Shown here: positions 1 to 7,426 of the stretch, one piece after another
Layout: the number at the start of each line of letters is the position of its first letter
Numbering within the stretch: position 1 is the stretch's first letter
DNA from: Desulfobacterales bacterium
GTDB taxonomy: Bacteria; Desulfobacterota; Desulfobacteria; Desulfobacterales; SpSt-501
Reading direction: 5' to 3'
DNA length: 64,000 nt
Assembly (NCBI GenBank): GCA_030834695.1
Contig: JAUQXK010000111.1
Location: 1 to 64,000 of the forward strand
Made by a program: the position numbers and the translations under genes
The notes under the pieces: model-generated
What the model was told of the DNA's origin: nothing
The model's input: the letters and a program-made list of their open reading frames with translations, nothing else
The model's database searches: none

Positions 1-932
1 GGATACCGGCTGCCATATATCTCTTGAATCTCTTCCCGGCTGAATTCGTAGGGTGTGTTGCAGTTGTGACAACGCATCTGGATGGGAAAAGGTCCGTTGT
101 CCCGCAGGTCCTTCAAGTCCTGGATCGGCAGCAAGGTGAGCAGGCGGTGAAGGCGCTCGTGGCTGCAGTGGCACATGAACTCCACCCGGTGGTCGGATAG
201 GATTTGCGGCGCGTAGTCGGCGAATGCTTCCAGCACCAGGGCTTCGGGTGTTTGTTCGCCGGAGAACACCGCCCCCAGCGACGGAAAGTTCAGGACGCGT
301 GTTTCCAGCTCGGCGGCCAACCCGTCTCCGGCGCCCGGCAGCGCCTGCAGGAAGAGAGCGCCCGCCCCGGTGGCTTCTCCCGCCCGGTCGAATTTGATGC
401 TCAAATTGAATGCGGTGGGGATTTGCTCCGACGCCAGGTAGTAATGCGTCAGGTCCTGAGCGATGTTGCCGTGGCGCAGTTCGACCTGGCCGGTGAACGG
501 CTGTTTGGCGCTTTGGAGATGTTTCGTCACCGAAAGGACCCCGGCGCCGAAGAACCGCGAGAGATCGAAATCTTCCATCGGCTTATCGACGGGGATCGGG
601 ACCTGCTTCAGGTAGCCCCGGACCTCACCGAAAGCGTTCGCCTCCACGCTGAGTCCCTTGATCGGCCCGGAGCAGTTGATCTGCATGGCCACGCGATCGT
701 CGCCTTTCAGGCCGGCGGCCATCAGCGCGATCCCTAGATACGCGCGGCCCAGCACCAATGTTTCCAGGATCCCCAACTCGTGGTTGGCGCGCATCTCGTT
801 GATCATGCGCGTACCGTTAAGCACGGCCCCGCGCATGGCGCCGTCGGCCAGCAGGAAGGCCGTGATCCGATCCCGCGCGCTGGCGCGGTACTGCTCTTTC
901 AACGTATTCCCGTACGGCTTCGTTTTTTTCAT
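1..932 (-). CDS. hslO: Hsp33 redox-regulated chaperone (C-terminus cut by window edge)
   Basis: Hsp33 is a cytosolic holdase chaperone that is switched on when its zinc-binding cysteines are oxidised. The frame stays open to base 1, so 310 codons are visible and the last few residues and the stop lie outside the window. The zinc-switch cysteines are present: Cys254 and Cys256 (MCHCSH) and Cys288 and Cys291 (RCHNCN), with the spacing expected for the family. The chosen ATG at 932 reads MKKTKPYGNTLKEQYR and has a GGAG ten bases upstream. It lies 129 bp downstream of asnS on the same strand; that gap shows no gene. Recognition rests on the cysteine pattern and the N-terminal domain sequence. Confidence 0.93.
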   Translation of the reverse strand, partial: MKKTKPYGNTLKEQYRASARDRITAFLLADGAMRGAVLNGTRMINEMRANHELGILETLVLGRAYLGIALMAAGLKGDDRVAMQINCSGPIKGLSVEANAFGEVRGYLKQVPIPVDKPMEDFDLSRFFGAGVLSVTKHLQSAKQPFTGQVELRHGNIAQDLTHYYLASEQIPTAFNLSIKFDRAGEATGAGALFLQALPGAGDGLAAELETRVLNFPSLGAVFSGEQTPEALVLEAFADYAPQILSDHRVEFMCHCSHERLHRLLTLLPIQDLKDLRDNGPFPIQMRCHNCNTPYEFSREEIQEIYGSRY

Positions 933-1061
933 TGGCTGTTCGCTCCGACATCCTTATGCGCCTGCAAAATTGGTTGCGGCGCGCTGCGGCCGAAAACCCG
1001 CCCCGCCGATGAGCGACATGGCCGCTTTGAACATACTTTGTTGCCGGAGAATAATAAGTCG

Positions 1062-2447
1062 TCAGAACTCCAGATGCTTGGGGGTGCGCGGAAACGGGAT
1101 GACGTCGCGGATGTTGGTCACGCCGGTCGCCATCATGAGAAACCGCTCGAAGCCCAGCCCGAAGCCGGCATGCGGCACCGAACCGAACCGGCGGATGTCG
1201 AGATACCACCAGTAGCTTTCGAGCTTCATGCCGTTCTCGAGGATCCGTCGTTCGAGCACGTCGTAACGCTCCTCACGCTGGCTGCCGCCCACGAGTTCAC
1301 CCACCCGGGGAACCAGGAGATCCATGGCGGCGACGGTCCGATCGTCATCGTTCAGGCGCATGTAGAACGCCTTGATCTCCCGGGGATAGTTGTAGACGAT
1401 GACCGGTTTCTTGAAGTGCTCTTCACAGAGGAAGCGTTCGTGCTCGGTTTGCAGGTCGGCGCCGAAATCGACCGGGAACTCGAAGGCGCGCCCCGACGTC
1501 TTCAGAATGTCGACGGCGTCGGCATAGGGCAGGCGCTCATAGGGTTGGGCGGCAATGGTTTCCAGACTCGCCATTAATTGCTTGTCAACGAATTTGGCGA
1601 ACAGATCGAGGTCTTCGCGGCAGTTCTCCAACACATGGACGGTCAGGGCCTTCACCAAGTCCTCGGCGAGGTCCATGTTGTCGCTGAGATCGGCAAACGC
1701 CATCTCGGGTTCGATCATCCAGAACTCGGCGGCGTGCCGCGGGGTGTTGGAGTTTTCGGCGCGGAAGGTCGGGCCGAAGGTGTACACGCTACCCAGGGCG
1801 CTGGCGAACAACTCGGCTTCGAGCTGGCCGGATACGGTGAGGCTGGCTTCCTTGCCGAAGAAATCGTCGGCAAACGGGCCATCCCCTTCGGGCGACGCGG
1901 GTGGATGGAGCGGCAGGGTCGTCACGCGAAACATCTCACCGGCGCCTTCGCAGTCGGACCCCGTGAGGATCGGACTGTGGAGGTAATGAAAACCGCGTTC
2001 CCTGAAAAAGCGATGAACGGCGAAGGCGGCCTCGGAGCGGATGCGGAACATGGCGCCGTATTTATTGGTCCGTGGCCGCAGGTGGGCGATCGTGCGCAGG
2101 AATTCGTCGGTATGCCGCTTCTTCTGAAGCGGGAAGGTTTCCGGGTCCGCGCCGCCCAGCAGCCGCAATCCGATGGCCCTGACCTCCCATTTTTGACCCG
2201 CACCGGGCGATTCCACCAGCGCCCCGTCGATCTCCACAGCGGCGCCGGTCGTCACGGCTGCGAGCTGGCCGAAGGCCGGACCGGTTTCCTCCACGATCAC
2301 CTGCAGGTTTTTGAGGCAGGAGCCGTCGTTCACTTCCAAGAAGGAGAACCCCTTGGAGTCGCGACGGGTGCGCACCCAGCCGCTGACCCGGACGCGGTTG
2401 AGCGCCGCAGCGCTGTTCAGCAGGTTTTTGATCAGCGTTCGTTTCAT
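1062..2447 (-). CDS. asnS: Asparaginyl-tRNA synthetase
   Basis: Class II aminoacyl-tRNA synthetase that charges tRNA(Asn) in the cytosol; 461 aa is the normal bacterial length. An N-terminal OB-fold anticodon-binding domain (about residues 15-110, with [20 protein letters not shown]) precedes the catalytic core. Motif 2 is seen as [20 protein letters not shown], a form typical of AsnRS rather than AspRS, and motif 3 as [12 protein letters not shown] near the C-terminus. The protein ends in [11 protein letters not shown], as in other AsnRS. The ATG at 2447 has GGAAG upstream. The asparaginase gene ends only 12 bp upstream, so the two are almost certainly cotranscribed. Confidence 0.97.
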   Translation of the reverse strand: MKRTLIKNLLNSAAALNRVRVSGWVRTRRDSKGFSFLEVNDGSCLKNLQVIVEETGPAFGQLAAVTTGAAVEIDGALVESPGAGQKWEVRAIGLRLLGGADPETFPLQKKRHTDEFLRTIAHLRPRTNKYGAMFRIRSEAAFAVHRFFRERGFHYLHSPILTGSDCEGAGEMFRVTTLPLHPPASPEGDGPFADDFFGKEASLTVSGQLEAELFASALGSVYTFGPTFRAENSNTPRHAAEFWMIEPEMAFADLSDNMDLAEDLVKALTVHVLENCREDLDLFAKFVDKQLMASLETIAAQPYERLPYADAVDILKTSGRAFEFPVDFGADLQTEHERFLCEEHFKKPVIVYNYPREIKAFYMRLNDDDRTVAAMDLLVPRVGELVGGSQREERYDVLERRILENGMKLESYWWYLDIRRFGSVPHAGFGLGFERFLMMATGVTNIRDVIPFPRTPKHLEF

Positions 2448-2459
2448 GGTTTCTTCCCG

Positions 2460-3479
2460 TTAGCAGTTTCTCCTGAAAATTTGCCTGATCCTCGCAATGC
2501 TTCGGGTGGCCCCCAGCGCCGTCATCAGCAGGATGCGGGCCTTGGGACCCGAGAGCCGGCCGCCTAAAATGACTCCCTTTTTGACCAGGTCGGCGCCGCC
2601 CCCGGCATAGGCATACATCGGCCAGACGCCGCCCTCGGGGCAGCGGGTGGTCAGAACCACCGGGGTTCCTCGGGCGATCGCCCGCTCCACGGCGGGAACC
2701 ACTCCCGGCGGCACGTTGCCGGCCCCGAAACCCTCGAGCACCAATCCGGCCATCTCCTGGCGCAGGAGGTGGTCGATCAGGGTCCCGTCCATGCCCGTGT
2801 AGCATGAGATCATGGCCACCTTCGACTCGATCCGTTTGGTCCGTATCAGCGGGCGCTCGATGTCCGCCGCCGGAGACGAGCCCCGGGTCAGCCGGACGTC
2901 TTCGCCGGCTACGTAGGCGACAGGTCCGCTCTCGGGGGCTTCGAAGGCGTCGATGTTGAGCGAGTTGATTTTGATCACTTCCCGGGCGCTGAAAATTCGG
3001 TCCGTCATCAGCAGCACCACGCCGGTATCCGGCGGAAGCGGCAGCACGCAGGCCCGAACCCCGTTCAGCAGGTTGCGGATCCCGTCAAACCCCGTTTCGC
3101 TGTAATAGCGCATGGAGCCCGTGTAGACCACCGGTTTGCAGGAACGCAGCGTCAGGTCGGCCATGTAAGCGGACTCGACCAGTACGTCGGTGCCGTGAAT
3201 GACCACCGCACCGATCACCGACGGCACGGCCAGAGCCTTGTCCACGTCCCGGGCAAGCCGGAACATGTGTTCCGGGGTCATGTGCGGGCTCGGCAGGTTG
3301 GACCAGAGCACCGGCCTGAATTGCACCTGGTGCAGGTGCGGTGCCAGTTCGGCGAACAAACGGTCGACCTCGTCGCTGGGGACCACCCCGCGCTGGCCGG
3401 CCTGGGGCCGCATCGTGATGGTGCCGCCCGTGAAAAAAACGGCAACCGTAGATGCCGGTTCACCTGGACGAGTTTTCAT
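2460..3479 (-). CDS. L-asparaginase family amidohydrolase
   Basis: Cytosolic asparaginase/glutaminase-fold enzyme that would hydrolyse L-asparagine to aspartate and ammonia; 339 aa is the usual length. The first catalytic threonine motif is FFTGGTITM near residue 14, and the second active-site loop is [17 protein letters not shown]. The second motif usually reads HGTDT; here the position after the Asp is Val, but the Thr-Asp pair is kept. The C-terminal part has [12 protein letters not shown] and [10 protein letters not shown], typical of the family. The ATG at 3479 gives [16 protein letters not shown] and has a GGGGG stretch upstream; a longer frame extends to 3683 but would overlap the divergent CBS-domain gene and adds nothing recognisable. 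It lies directly upstream of asnS. Confidence 0.9.
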   Translation of the reverse strand: MKTRPGEPASTVAVFFTGGTITMRPQAGQRGVVPSDEVDRLFAELAPHLHQVQFRPVLWSNLPSPHMTPEHMFRLARDVDKALAVPSVIGAVVIHGTDVLVESAYMADLTLRSCKPVVYTGSMRYYSETGFDGIRNLLNGVRACVLPLPPDTGVVLLMTDRIFSAREVIKINSLNIDAFEAPESGPVAYVAGEDVRLTRGSSPAADIERPLIRTKRIESKVAMISCYTGMDGTLIDHLLRQEMAGLVLEGFGAGNVPPGVVPAVERAIARGTPVVLTTRCPEGGVWPMYAYAGGGADLVKKGVILGGRLSGPKARILLMTALGATRSIARIRQIFRRNC

Positions 3480-3627
3480 GCCGGGACGCCCCCCATCTGG
3501 CCATGATGCATTGCCTGTGCTACTATCTATCACAAAACCCTCCATTTTACACGCAGAGCCGAACGCTCGCAAAACCCTTGTGGGCGCCATCGGCCGCTTT
3601 GACCTCATGATCGAGGAGCCCCGTACC

Positions 3628-4272
3628 ATGTTGATACGGCATTTCATGTCCGAAGAGGTCGCCACGTTGACCCCCGACACCACTTGCCGGGAGGCGTATC
3701 GGAGGTTCAGGGAGGCCGGCGTCCGGCGTGCACCGGTCCTGATGGGCGACCGGTTGGTCGGGATCGTGAGCGAGCGCGATCTGCTGCGGATTCTGCCGGG
3801 AACGCTCGGTCAGATTTCCACCCTGGCCGGAGAAGAAGGCCTGCAGATCCCGGTAGAGACGGTCATGGCCCGCGAGGTCGTGACCGTCCATCCGAGCGAT
3901 CATCTGGAGGCCGCGGTTCAGCTGATGCTCAAGCACAAAATCGGAGGGATTCCGGTGGTCGAGGCAGGTCGATTGAGGGGCATCATCACCGAATCCGACA
4001 TATTCAAGGCCGTCTGGGGAATGCTTTCCTCCGCTCGCGGCAGTCGCATTATTTTCGAAGCACCGCAGGAGCTGAAGGAAGGGGAAATCGACTATGTCGG
4101 GCTGAGCATCGCACACGGGTGCAAGGTGCGGGCGCTGCTGCGCTACCCGCGCGAGCCGGGGGCCATGTATTTCATGCGCGTGGAGGGCCGAGACGTCGAC
4201 GCCTTCGTCCAGGCCCTCTGGCAGCACGCGGCCAAGGTTATCGCCGTGGAGAGAGGCAAAGGCGATGCGTGA
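3628..4272 (+). CDS. CBS-domain pair protein with C-terminal ACT-like region
   Basis: Predicted cytosolic ligand-sensing protein of 214 aa. Two CBS motifs are visible, residues about 6-60 (FMSEEVATLTPDTTCREAYR to LVGIVSERDLLR) and about 78-130 (VMAREVVTVHPSDHLEAAVQ to RGIITESDIFKAV). Such pairs usually bind adenosyl ligands such as AMP or ATP. The last 60 residues (EIDYVGLSIAHGCKVRALLR onward) look like an ACT-type regulatory fold. The ATG at 3628 has GAGGAG about nine bases upstream; an upstream in-frame ATG at 3607 lacks a comparable site. The target of regulation is not evident. It is divergent from the asparaginase gene and 98 bp before the VOC gene. Confidence 0.85.
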   Translation: MLIRHFMSEEVATLTPDTTCREAYRRFREAGVRRAPVLMGDRLVGIVSERDLLRILPGTLGQISTLAGEEGLQIPVETVMAREVVTVHPSDHLEAAVQLMLKHKIGGIPVVEAGRLRGIITESDIFKAVWGMLSSARGSRIIFEAPQELKEGEIDYVGLSIAHGCKVRALLRYPREPGAMYFMRVEGRDVDAFVQALWQHAAKVIAVERGKGDA

Positions 4273-4370
4273 AATAGCGAGACTGGAGCAAGGCTGTCTA
4301 CGCGACGATGGAAGTTGCTGCAACGCGCCTCGGCTGGAGGCAAACCGGTTGACGTGCCGGAGGGATAATG

Positions 4371-4757
4371 ATGCCGAAGATTAAGCTCGATCACTGCGTG
4401 ATCCATGTATCGGACTGGGACCGTTCCCATGCCTTCTACCGCGGCGTTCTGGGGGCGGAAATCCTGCCCAACGGGGCCGGGTGGGTCTACCGCTTCGGAG
4501 CTGAACAGCTGAACCTGCATGGGCCAGGCGTTCGGCCGGCGCCCCTGGCTCAACTCCCCGTCCAACCGGGCGGTAGCGACCTGTGCTTCGAATGGCAGGG
4601 TCCCATCCGGGAGGCGCAAGCCCATTTGGAAGCACACGGTGTGCCCGTCGAGCTCGGTCCGGTTCCCCGCTTCGGCGCCCGCGGCCAGGGCACCAGCATC
4701 TACTTCCGCGACCCGGACGGATCGCTGCTGGAGTTCATATCGTATTCACCGGCGTGA
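4371..4757 (+). CDS. VOC (glyoxalase/dioxygenase) fold protein
   Basis: Small vicinal-oxygen-chelate superfamily protein of 128 aa, made of two beta-alpha-beta-beta-beta modules. The N-terminal metal-ligand region is LDHCVIHVSDWDRSHAFYRG and the C-terminal one is TSIYFRDPDGSLLEFISY, where the terminal Glu is the usual metal ligand. Such proteins bind a divalent metal and act as lyases, isomerases, dioxygenases or resistance proteins, and the substrate cannot be read from the sequence. Two ATGs stand in tandem at 4368 and 4371; GGAGG lies seven bases before the second, which I chose. The 3' end abuts a truncated toxin gene on the other strand. Confidence 0.85.
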   Translation: MPKIKLDHCVIHVSDWDRSHAFYRGVLGAEILPNGAGWVYRFGAEQLNLHGPGVRPAPLAQLPVQPGGSDLCFEWQGPIREAQAHLEAHGVPVELGPVPRFGARGQGTSIYFRDPDGSLLEFISYSPA

Positions 4758-4839
4758 GCCGCTGGGTCGATTCGTGGTGAACGTGCATGGGGTCACTCAA
4801 CGCGATCAACACGTTGACATCCAGCAGAAAACCCGTCAC
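4735..4839 (-). pseudogene. VapC-like PIN-domain toxin, truncated N-terminal remnant
   Basis: A GTG at 4839 opens a frame reading TGFLLDVNVLIALSDPMHVHHES, the characteristic first strand and helix of a PIN-domain ribonuclease toxin with the first catalytic Asp (LDVN). Homology fades after about 27 residues and the frame stops at 4735, inside the 3' end of the convergent VOC gene. Normal VapC toxins are about 130-150 aa, so most of the active site is missing. The GTG overlaps the stop of the antitoxin remnant as GTGA, the usual toxin-antitoxin coupling. The family assignment is from the short motif only. Confidence 0.7.
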
Positions 4840-5138
4840 GTCGTTTCGTCCCGTAGCTGGTTGACGAATTCCATTGTCACGATGCCGGCCTTGGGCTGAA
4901 CCGGAAAAAGCGGCAGACCGTTACGGGTGCGGCTCGGCGCGGGTTGTGTCAGAGCTCGATTTCGGCGATCCGCCACTGGCTTCATTTCGGAGATCACGCA
5001 GTGGCTCTATAGCACCGATCATCAACAGGCCTGTCGCGCCAGGTCCGAAAGAACCTTGCCGAGCGTCGAGCCCTTCTGCCGAGCGATTTCCTTGGCGGCG
5101 ATCAGGACGTCTCCTTCAATATCCAAAGTGGTACGCAT
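4836..5138 (-). pseudogene. VapB-like antitoxin broken by a 75-bp insertion
   Basis: From ATG 5138 the frame reads MRTTLDIEGDVLIAAKEIAR then QKGSTLGKVLSDLARQ, the ribbon-helix-helix part of a VapB-like antitoxin (the MRTTLDIDDDVL group). Translation then meets two TGA codons from 5024 and a TAG shortly after. About 25 codons further on, in the same frame, the C-terminal half resumes as ALTQPAPSRTRNGLPLFPVQ to VNQLRDETT and stops at 4836, overlapping the toxin start. The extra ~75 bp holds a CCACTG/CAGTGG inverted repeat and a near-direct repeat GATC(T/G)CCGAAAT. Removing it would restore an antitoxin of about 75 aa. As it stands only a 38-aa N-terminal peptide can be made. Confidence 0.72.
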
Positions 5139-5314
5139 GGCTTCTTCCGGAAAAACTCCACAGCTAATGCTTGACGTTACAGCATCAACCATCAGATCTC
5201 AAGATGAGATGCTCAAACGCTCAGCCGATTCTGACCCTTTTACCACGCAATCAGGCTCCGCCAAGGCGACTCTACTCGTCGGACACGCCTTCCCACGTCA
5301 GGCGTTCCACCAAC

Positions 5315-5343
5315 TTGCCAACTTTGGCCGTCCCCGATATAAT
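5315..5343 (+). promoter_or_regulatory. Predicted sigma70-type promoter for the lipoprotein gene
   Basis: A -35 box TTGCCA (5315-5320), a 17-bp spacer and a perfect -10 box TATAAT (5338-5343) stand 36 bp before the start of the lipoprotein gene at 5379. This is one of the best consensus matches in the window. Confidence 0.7.
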
Positions 5344-5378
5344 TCAATCCTAACTACCCCGCCCCAGGAGAGTGAATC

Positions 5379-5651
5379 ATGCGCCTCCCGGTCCTCCTCT
5401 TGCTCGTCACCGCCCTTAGCGGCTGCGCCACCCCGCTGTACCGCGAAACGCCTCAAGGAAATTTTACCGGTGCTCTGGACGTGCGCTGGGTCAAGAACGA
5501 CTACTTCTTATTCCTGCCGGACAAGGACGACCCATTTACCTTTAAGCGTTCCAACGGCACGGCCATCCGCCCCGGTCCGATGTACACGGATGGAGGATCT
5601 ATCCCGATGTTTCCGGCACCCCCCGGAAAGGATAAAAGAACACCCCTTTAA
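5379..5651 (+). CDS. Short lipoprotein, possibly a truncated DUF1353-like protein
   Basis: Ninety residues starting with a lipoprotein signal peptide (MRLPVLLLLVTALSGCATPL) whose lipobox LSGC predicts lipidation at Cys16 and anchoring in the envelope. An AGGAG site precedes the ATG at 5379. The mature part contains YTDGGSIPMF, which recalls the TDxxSIP signature of DUF1353 proteins, but those are usually longer. Shortly after that motif the frame turns Pro/Lys-rich and stops, while the next frame stays open to 5688, so a 3' frameshift or truncation is possible. Function unknown. Confidence 0.6.
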   Translation: MRLPVLLLLVTALSGCATPLYRETPQGNFTGALDVRWVKNDYFLFLPDKDDPFTFKRSNGTAIRPGPMYTDGGSIPMFPAPPGKDKRTPL

Positions 5652-5658
5652 TTTTGCA

Positions 5659-7035
5659 TCAAAATGCAATGAGCTCCCGCCAGGATGATTCCACACGCTC
5701 GAAAACCCCTGTCCACGTCAGCGGGTTGAGTCGGCCGTGCGTGTCGGCCGGTCGGCCACATTCGAGGCTGCGGGTGAGCTGGCGGTTCAGGGATTCCGCC
5801 AGCCGTTCGACGAAGGCCGGCAGATCTTCCGCCTGGGGCGTGTCCGGGCCGATGAGCCGCGGCAGGGGCACGCGTTCCACCAGGCCCTCCGAATACAGCT
5901 CCTCCGGCATCCAGGAATCGATACCCGGCAGGTCGGTCACCACCACCCGGCAGCCGCAGGCCAGCGACTCGATCACGACCAGCGGCAGCCCCTCGTAAAA
6001 AGACGGCAGGACGAAAACGTCGGCAGCCTGAAGCACGCCAGCCAGTTGCTCCTGCGGCAGCGCCCCCAAAAAGACGACGTTGTCCAGGTCAGCGGCCTGT
6101 TGCCGGATGACATCGGCACCGGCGTCGCCGGCCGAGCCGGCCAGCAGCAGCTTGACGCGCTTGCCTCGGGGCGGCCGCACGTTTCGCATCGCCTCCACCA
6201 GCCAGGGCACGCCCTTGGGTGCGCTGATTTTTCCGGCATAGGCGATGACCAGCTCGTCGCGGTCGGCTGCTGGCGCGCAAGCCGGATCGCAGGTGAAGAG
6301 GTCCTCGCGGAAGCCGGCGCCGACCACGCGGATGCGCGTCTCGGGAATCCCGTATGCCGTTGCGATTCTATTCCGGTTGTCCGCATGCAGGGCGAACGCG
6401 CCATCCACCGCGGAGCAGGCTGGCATGACGAAGGGCGCGAGCTGGGCGGCGTTCGTCAGCTGGCGCAGCTCGGTGCCGTGGCTGTAGGCGCACAGGAGCG
6501 TGTCCGGGAAGAGGATCCGCGCCAACGCGGTCAGCAGCCAGAGGTGGTTGGACTGGATAATGTCCGGATGGAAATCAGCGGTGGCGCTATCCAGCGCAGC
6601 CGCGAAGGCCTGAAGATAGCCTTCCAGCATTTCGACAGTGAAAGTGGAGAAGCGGGTGGAAGGGTAGGGCATGATGTCGCTCATGCCGGGAATCGGGTAA
6701 GGAACCGGCGGGCGGTCGAAACGAACAGGAAACACATCGGCCGGCGCCAGTGGCGGCAAGTCCGGCAGGGGTTCGGAATCGGGCAGACCGATGACCGCCC
6801 GCTGGCGATAACCCGCCGACGTCCCACAGCGCACCATGGCCATCAAGGCCACACCGCTTCCGGTCTTGCCGGGCTGCTGGGACAGGAGGTGCAGGATTTT
6901 TTGCGGTTTTTCGGACCGACGCTCGCACCCCCGGCCAGACGGCTGGAATTCAAGCAGCCGCCGCGCCAGACCCCCGCAGGCGTCCATGGCGTTCACCAGG
7001 CGGCCACCTTTATCGGTCGAGCGGTATGCATCCAT
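5659..7035 (-). CDS. Family 4 glycosyltransferase (GT-B fold)
   Basis: Retaining GT-B glycosyltransferase of 458 aa, expected to move a sugar from a nucleotide-sugar donor onto a glycan or small acceptor at the cytosolic face. The N-terminal Rossmann half starts near residue 46 (ILHLLSQQPGKTGSGVALMA); the donor half begins at LVIAYAGKISAPKGVPWLVE and has the EX7E motif as SFYEGLPLVVIESLACG. The first 45 residues are unusual, so the true start could be internal. It is the last gene of a minus-strand run beginning with uvrA and lies 39 bp after the small gene at 7075. Acceptor unknown. Confidence 0.85.
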   Translation of the reverse strand: MDAYRSTDKGGRLVNAMDACGGLARRLLEFQPSGRGCERRSEKPQKILHLLSQQPGKTGSGVALMAMVRCGTSAGYRQRAVIGLPDSEPLPDLPPLAPADVFPVRFDRPPVPYPIPGMSDIMPYPSTRFSTFTVEMLEGYLQAFAAALDSATADFHPDIIQSNHLWLLTALARILFPDTLLCAYSHGTELRQLTNAAQLAPFVMPACSAVDGAFALHADNRNRIATAYGIPETRIRVVGAGFREDLFTCDPACAPAADRDELVIAYAGKISAPKGVPWLVEAMRNVRPPRGKRVKLLLAGSAGDAGADVIRQQAADLDNVVFLGALPQEQLAGVLQAADVFVLPSFYEGLPLVVIESLACGCRVVVTDLPGIDSWMPEELYSEGLVERVPLPRLIGPDTPQAEDLPAFVERLAESLNRQLTRSLECGRPADTHGRLNPLTWTGVFERVESSWRELIAF

Positions 7036-7074
7036 CAGTCCAATCGGAGCGAAAGCGGCGCCCGTGGCTCCCGT

Positions 7075-7410
7075 TCATGCGAAGTTGAGAATCATACTGT
7101 CCTGCGCCCGGTAGGGTTTACAGGGCAGGCCTGACCTCTGCGCGATATAGCCCGGAACCACCACGCCGCTGTCGAATTGGGCGTAGTTGACGAAGGTGCG
7201 GCCGTCGATGCGGACCTTCATCCCCTCCGCCGGCCGCTTCAACGGCACGATGGCATAGACGTCTTGAAATTGCTGTTTCAGGTCAGAATACCCGAGGTGT
7301 TCCGCCTTCCGGCCGATGCTGACTTCGCAGTAGTGCCGCGAATCTTCCGATATGGCCTGGCGAAAGTCTTCGCCGATCTGTTCCAGGGTTTTCTTCAGGT
7401 GATCGTTCAT
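7075..7410 (-). CDS. Conserved-looking small protein of unknown function
   Basis: I do not recognise this 111-aa protein. It starts MNDHLKKTLEQIGEDFRQAI and contains HYCEVSIGRKAEHLGYSDLK and, near the end, TFVNYAQFDSGVVVPGYIAQ. There is no signal peptide, transmembrane segment or clear metal motif (two isolated Cys). An upstream ATG at 7425 follows the Lon-like stop by one base, but GGAG nine bases before 7410 favours the second start. The tight spacing implies translational coupling to the protease gene. Confidence 0.65.
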   Translation of the reverse strand: MNDHLKKTLEQIGEDFRQAISEDSRHYCEVSIGRKAEHLGYSDLKQQFQDVYAIVPLKRPAEGMKVRIDGRTFVNYAQFDSGVVVPGYIAQRSGLPCKPYRAQDSMILNFA

Positions 7411-7426
7411 CGGTAGCTGCTCCATC

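Noticed and set aside
3199-3627. N-terminal extension of the CBS-domain gene to 3199
   Set aside because: It would overlap the asparaginase gene almost fully and lacks a ribosome site; the start at 3628 has GAGGAG.
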